The notes beneath the pieces were generated by a model. It had not been told where the DNA came from. It worked only from the letters and a program-made list of their open reading frames with translations, and did not search any database. This document shows positions 60,404 to 64,000 of a DNA stretch of 64,000 nt, in pieces. The translations under genes and the position numbers were made by a program. The stretch is from Calamus simplicifolius (Eukaryota; Streptophyta; Magnoliopsida; Arecales; Arecaceae): contig UESW01003834.1 of NCBI GenBank assembly GCA_900491605.1, positions 677,671 to 741,670 on the forward strand, in the 5' to 3' direction. Every line of letters begins with the position of its first letter. Within the stretch, counting starts at the first letter, position 1.

Positions 60404-63400
60404 GAGCTGGTTACCAGACTGATTTATGAGCAGAAAACCTCTAATCTATCTTTTTATGTAGGGGATGGGAGGTGATGGCAAGTCTGATAAGCAGAAAATC
60501 TCTGAATCTATGAGGGAACAAATGAACTGTTGTATTTTTCTTTTTCTTACAAAGGCATATCTAATGATATGTTGCTTTATTCCAATTTTTTAGAATATTC
60601 TTAACTTATTATGCAATTCTTCTGAGTTACAATTTCCCCCCATGCCAATTAATTTCAAGCCGTGCAATTATGGGCTAGTCTAGCAAATCTGTGCATCAAT
60701 TTATCTTTCTTATCTGTTTTCTGTTATCATTCAAAGTTCAGAGAACAAATATGGAAAAGGAAAGAAGAAGAAAAAGAAGTAACAAGCAAAGTTTTAGTGG
60801 TTGCAGCATTACTTCAATTTCCATCTACTATATTGCATCTGCTCATGATACTCAGTCAGAAGTAAGAACCTTACTTTATTGAATTGTTAGGTCTCTGCAT
60901 TTGGTTTTCTACATCACCATAACATTGCATTTTTCCTCCATACCAACTGAATAATTAACATATTTCTTCCTCCTAGAAGCAGGAGTATTTTCCTTTATAC
61001 AAAGAAAAGCAACAGAACAACTGATACAAGGAGAAAAAGAACCAAAGGTTTCAAAGTATGCTTTTTTGTTTTCTCCAAAACTAACTTTAAATGAATATCA
61101 GACATTTTTGATATTTGTGCATCTTTCATAATACTGCATTTATTTGTTACTTTTTAATAATGTATCAATTAGGAAAAGAATGAATTAATGTTGAAATGCA
61201 TCTCAGAACTAAAGATAGCACTGCCAACAGTCAGTTGAAATATTGAGCCTGTAATTTAGCTTTTATTAATTATTTTTCATGTCAAACAATTGAACTTTTG
61301 AAATACTAAAGTTAACTATAATTATTTTCTTATGCAATTTTAATTTTCTAAATACACCATATGAGCTCATTTAGCAAATACAATTTTTTAGCCAATCGCA
61401 TAATTGAGGAAAAAATAGATATGCATAAAGTTCCAACAAAAAATTAGTAATTTATCATGAATTGCAAGAGGCACATCAAATTGCAGTTCAAATAGGCAGT
61501 AACGAACTAAGAAATCCACCATGAACCAGAATATTAGCCAAAACGGTTGTGACAGAATTTGTTCAGCATAATACCTTGACTGCATATGGATGATTGTGAC
61601 AGAAAAGAAAAATGATGTCCTTAAGAAGAAAACAGCTATCATTAACTTTGGTTGACAAAAAGGTAACATCCTCAGCCAATGGTGCAGAAAAGAAACTTTG
61701 GAATAAATATCAGCAGGAATGAATTCATTCTTCAAATCTATAGCATCAAGTAATAATATAACATAGATTGATTGCAAGCAAGGAATTTCAAATAATGTTG
61801 TTTAAATTATGTTAGAAGAGAAGCTGAAAATTGTAACTGAGATTTGCATTGGCTGCCCTCACAAGTACACGCAGACAAGTTATTCAAATTAAAACAATTC
61901 CATAGAAGTCATCATAGCTCTTAAGCTTTAATTCTCTAATAGCAATGGCTTCCCAAGCCACCAATATATTGACAAATTACAGAGAATACACAATAATAAG
62001 AATTTGAGTAAGCAGCTATGAAAAAGCACACAACAATGAACTTGCTATATTCAATAACAGGGAGGTCCACTTCTTAAGCAATTATACTACTTCTCCCATT
62101 CCATTATTGAAGATATCAAAAAGAACAAATCCCTGGATCATTTAGAAAGAGGTGTGAGCCATAAAAAATGCAGACCATAACATGATGATACAGGCCATAA
62201 AATAAAACTGAAAACTTCCAATATAGAAGATTAAAAGTGAGAATTGAAACCAAGATTTAGAGTTAATTATAATAACCAAGGATCTCACCCAAACAGACTA
62301 GCCGGAAGGTAGTATTGGAATTCCTTGATCCTATATAAGTACTTAAGATTTATTTACTGCATAACTGATGTGGAACTAAACAAACACCGATACAACTTCT
62401 CACATACTCCCTTGCTTAGACCTTGGCATCTCAGCTAAGGGTTCAAATTCAAATTCAAATCAAAATCCAAACCAATCTAATTCACAAACACCATGATAAG
62501 AAAAAAAAGGGAAAAACAGAAAGAGACTGCCATGGATCACCACACACACCAGTACAACCTCTCACATACTCCCTTGCTTAGACCTTGGCATCTCAGCTAA
62601 GGGTTCAAATTCAAATTCAAATCAAAATCCAAACCAATCTAATTCACAAACACCATGATAAGAAAAAAAGGGAAAAACAGAAAGAGACTGCCATGGATCA
62701 CCTAGGTATCAGCATGACAATGCAAACAACAAAAATGAACCCATGAAAAACTGGCAAATTCCAGGTCTATTTCAATCTTCTAGTGAGCACCTTTTTTTTT
62801 CCCACCGGTATTATAAACGGAGCCCTACTTCTTTCCACGCTACTACGCCCAAAAAACAAGGTAAGACATATCTCCAGTTAACGCTACTTGAAGAATCAAC
62901 TGCAAACAATAATGATACCACTAAGAAAATGGCTTACAGCAAGAGCGAACATCTAATCCAGAAATTTAGGGTAAAAAATTCACAGATTCAAATAAAATCC
63001 AGAAACAGGGGAACTAGCATAATAGGCAATACCAAGAAGTCACTGCCTGACTAGTTGCTTCACCGTATAACTGGATGCCGGACAAATATGGAACATAATA
63101 CTGAACAACACCGTCGCTGTCGTTCAGAACCAGAGGAACACCAGCACCGTAGGCACTCCACTCCTCGAAGGAGTCCCATAGGTCCCCCAGAGTGAAGTAA
63201 GGCCGGTATTCCACATCACACGTCCTCCAACCCCTCAACCTCGTCTGCCATTTTTACAAACAGAATCAATCAAAAAATTCAACAAAAAACCCAAAGCAAA
63301 ACCAGATTTTCACAAAGAAGAAATCAAGAACCTTTGAGAGATACTGAGCGGGAACGGATGGAGTACTGGACTTCAAGAAACGATCCAAATTACAAGAAGG

Positions 63401-63616
63401 AGCCACCGCAGAGGCCGATGAAGACAAGGAGCTCGCCGACAACTTGAAAGGATCCTCCGACCGCGCAGCTCTCTCCTCCAGTTCTCGGCTGTCCAAGAAC
63501 AAGACCTCCCTGGACCCCGGCGGCGAAGCGAGGGAAGCGGCGGCGCCAGAGCCAGCGGTTCGGCGCCTGACCGGGTTTTGGTGGGGCTGATGATGGCTCC
63601 GGCGGGACCTCAGCAT
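52917..63616 (-). CDS. DUF789 family protein, six exons, last exon frameshifted
   Basis: Function of this plant family is unknown. Exons with matching phases: 63332-63616, 63033-63244, 59811-60075, 59638-59723, 59470-59561, 52917-53160; about 394 residues. Family hallmarks in order: CNLDRFLKSSTPSVPAQYLS, RGWRTCDVEYRPYFTLGDLW, EWSAYGAGVPLVLNDSDGVV, YYVPYLSGIQLYGE, DSSSDGSSDC, RMDRLSLR, EGCLLFEYLEHDLP, FPELRTLRSCDLLPASWISV, YPIYRIPTGPMLRDLDACFL, and GVPKICLTSFGLASYKFKSS. Intron 3 has a GC donor (59810-59809, AAG|GCAAGT). Intron 2 (about 3.0 kb) and intron 5 (about 6.3 kb) are repeat-filled. In the last exon one base is missing near 52985-52995, in a GCGGCCGC context; restoring frame gives the usual HVNHPDYQFFASHG ending and TAG at 52917-52919, otherwise the frame runs on to 52808. 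The exon 2/3 junction is the least certain. Confidence 0.88.
54757..55160 (-). mobile_element. RTE-type LINE 3' fragment in DUF789 intron 5
   Basis: AACTCAACTCAACTCATCTA followed by AGCCTTTTCCAACTACATGG is the reverse complement of the RTE 3' end, including its (GAGTT)n terminus. The next 350 bases match the corresponding part of the RTE copy at 14270-14640. Confidence 0.85.
55530..57470 (+). mobile_element. RTE-type LINE, heavily decayed, in DUF789 intron 5
   Basis: The endonuclease start is visible at 55534-55719 (NIHLATWNIRTL, INTACLQETRLIG). Scattered pieces resembling RT follow, ending in the RTE-type 3' motif ATTCACGTAGCCAACCCCAA near 57412. Very AT-shifted and full of stops. Antisense to the host gene. 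Confidence 0.75.
57770..58432 (+). mobile_element. RTE-type LINE 3' fragment, second copy
   Basis: A second, partial copy of the RTE C-terminal region (reading resembling GSIIYKKGEIEDDVVYKIKAG near 57820), ending TTCATGTAGCCGATGCCTAC and a (TTG/CTG)n tail at 58390-58415, which is the standard RTE terminus. Confidence 0.8.
60373..60401. repeat. (TA)n microsatellite in DUF789 intron 2
   Basis: About 14 TA units in the intron between exons 2 and 3. Confidence 0.95.
62385..62703. repeat. 162-base tandem duplication in DUF789 intron 2
   Basis: Two adjacent copies (62385-62546 and 62547-62703), each containing ACATACTCCCTTGCTTAGAC and ending near CATGGATCACC. Nearly identical, so young. Confidence 0.93.
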
Positions 63617-64000
63617 CTCCGAAAACCCTAATTGATCGAAGAGCAGAAAAGAAAAACCCTAGGACTTCGATCGGAACCGCAGAGTTCGACAAAGAGGGAA
63701 CGAGAGGCCGTCCACCGAGGGTTATAAATGAGAGCGAAGAGGGAGGGGGAAGGGAAGAAGGTGGAAGACGGCGGGGCGTAGAGATGGAATTAACTACTCG
63801 TACGGGGATAAGAGATGGCACAATGATTTCAGCTCCGCTGTCCTGAACGGCTGCTTGGAAGTCAACACGACGTCATTTTTTTTAATCGAGAAAACCGTCG
63901 GCGGCGCCACGGGGAGAAAAGTACGCGGAGTGACACGTGTGTGGCCAGGATGTGAGAAAGATGGAGCGGCGCCCAGGGACAAAATTGTCCGAATATATAT
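63617..64000 (-). promoter_or_regulatory. Presumed DUF789 5' UTR and promoter with a G-box
   Basis: Upstream of the minus-strand start codon. A CACGTG palindrome at 63934-63939 (context TGACACGTGTG) is a typical plant G-box/ABRE core, about 320 bases upstream of the ATG. Reading frames crossing this region are shadows. That the site is used is only inferred. Confidence 0.35.

Noticed and set aside
61388..61777. 129-codon minus-strand open frame with hydrophobic stretches
   Set aside because: It lies inside DUF789 intron 2, has no recognisable domain, and is not needed for the gene model.
63390..63821. 143-codon minus-strand open frame overlapping DUF789 exon 1
   Set aside because: It overlaps the true exon in another frame, is Pro/Ser/Gly-rich as expected from GC-rich sequence, and shows no domain.

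Overview
This window is nuclear DNA from a flowering plant, most likely a monocot and plausibly a palm. It has spliced genes with GT-AG and GC-AG introns, a gene with a very GC-rich 5' half that becomes AT-rich toward its 3' end (a monocot trait), and many plant retroelements (Ty3/gypsy Athila-like, Ty1/copia, L1-type and RTE-type LINEs). The species cannot be fixed from sequence alone. There are no bacterial operons, CRISPR arrays or plasmid features, and I did not recognise any tRNA or rRNA gene.

Layout. 44-2960 (+): AP-3 adaptor complex delta subunit, intronless, with five apparent single-base losses in its GC-rich half. 5900-6936: 5'-truncated L1-type LINE with target duplication. 9477-10452: long inverted-repeat (foldback) DNA element. 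10666-10885 (-): final exon of an uncharacterised small protein with two CxxC pairs. 13926-20630: L1 tail, then an RTE-type LINE whose body plus flank is tandemly duplicated (two units of about 2.87 kb). 22814-34699 (-): seven-exon PP2C phosphatase whose first intron holds a complete but decayed Athila-like retrotransposon (24347-33936, target duplication CATAG). 38520-46624 (-): Ty1/copia element (target duplication ATTTT) whose pol is split by a solo-LTR-like insertion. 47017-49828: two L1 fragments around a LRK10L-type receptor-kinase pseudogene fragment. 52917-63616 (-): six-exon DUF789 gene whose large intron 5 holds RTE fragments and whose last exon carries one more single-base loss.

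Three recognisable host genes therefore remain: vesicle trafficking (AP-3 delta), protein dephosphorylation (PP2C) and an uncharacterised DUF789 protein, plus one orphan exon. They are not functionally linked by position. More than half of the rest is recognisable transposon sequence or AT-rich spacer. Exon boundaries were worked out by hand from splice sites, reading phase and known family sequence, and the phases close exactly in both multi-exon genes.

I saw no convincing new biological system. The items most worth checking are the clustered one-base losses (probably assembly errors, otherwise pseudogenisation), the retroelement inserted 20 bases from a splice acceptor, two GC-AG introns, the foldback element, the tandem duplication of a LINE plus flank, and the orphan CxxC exon.
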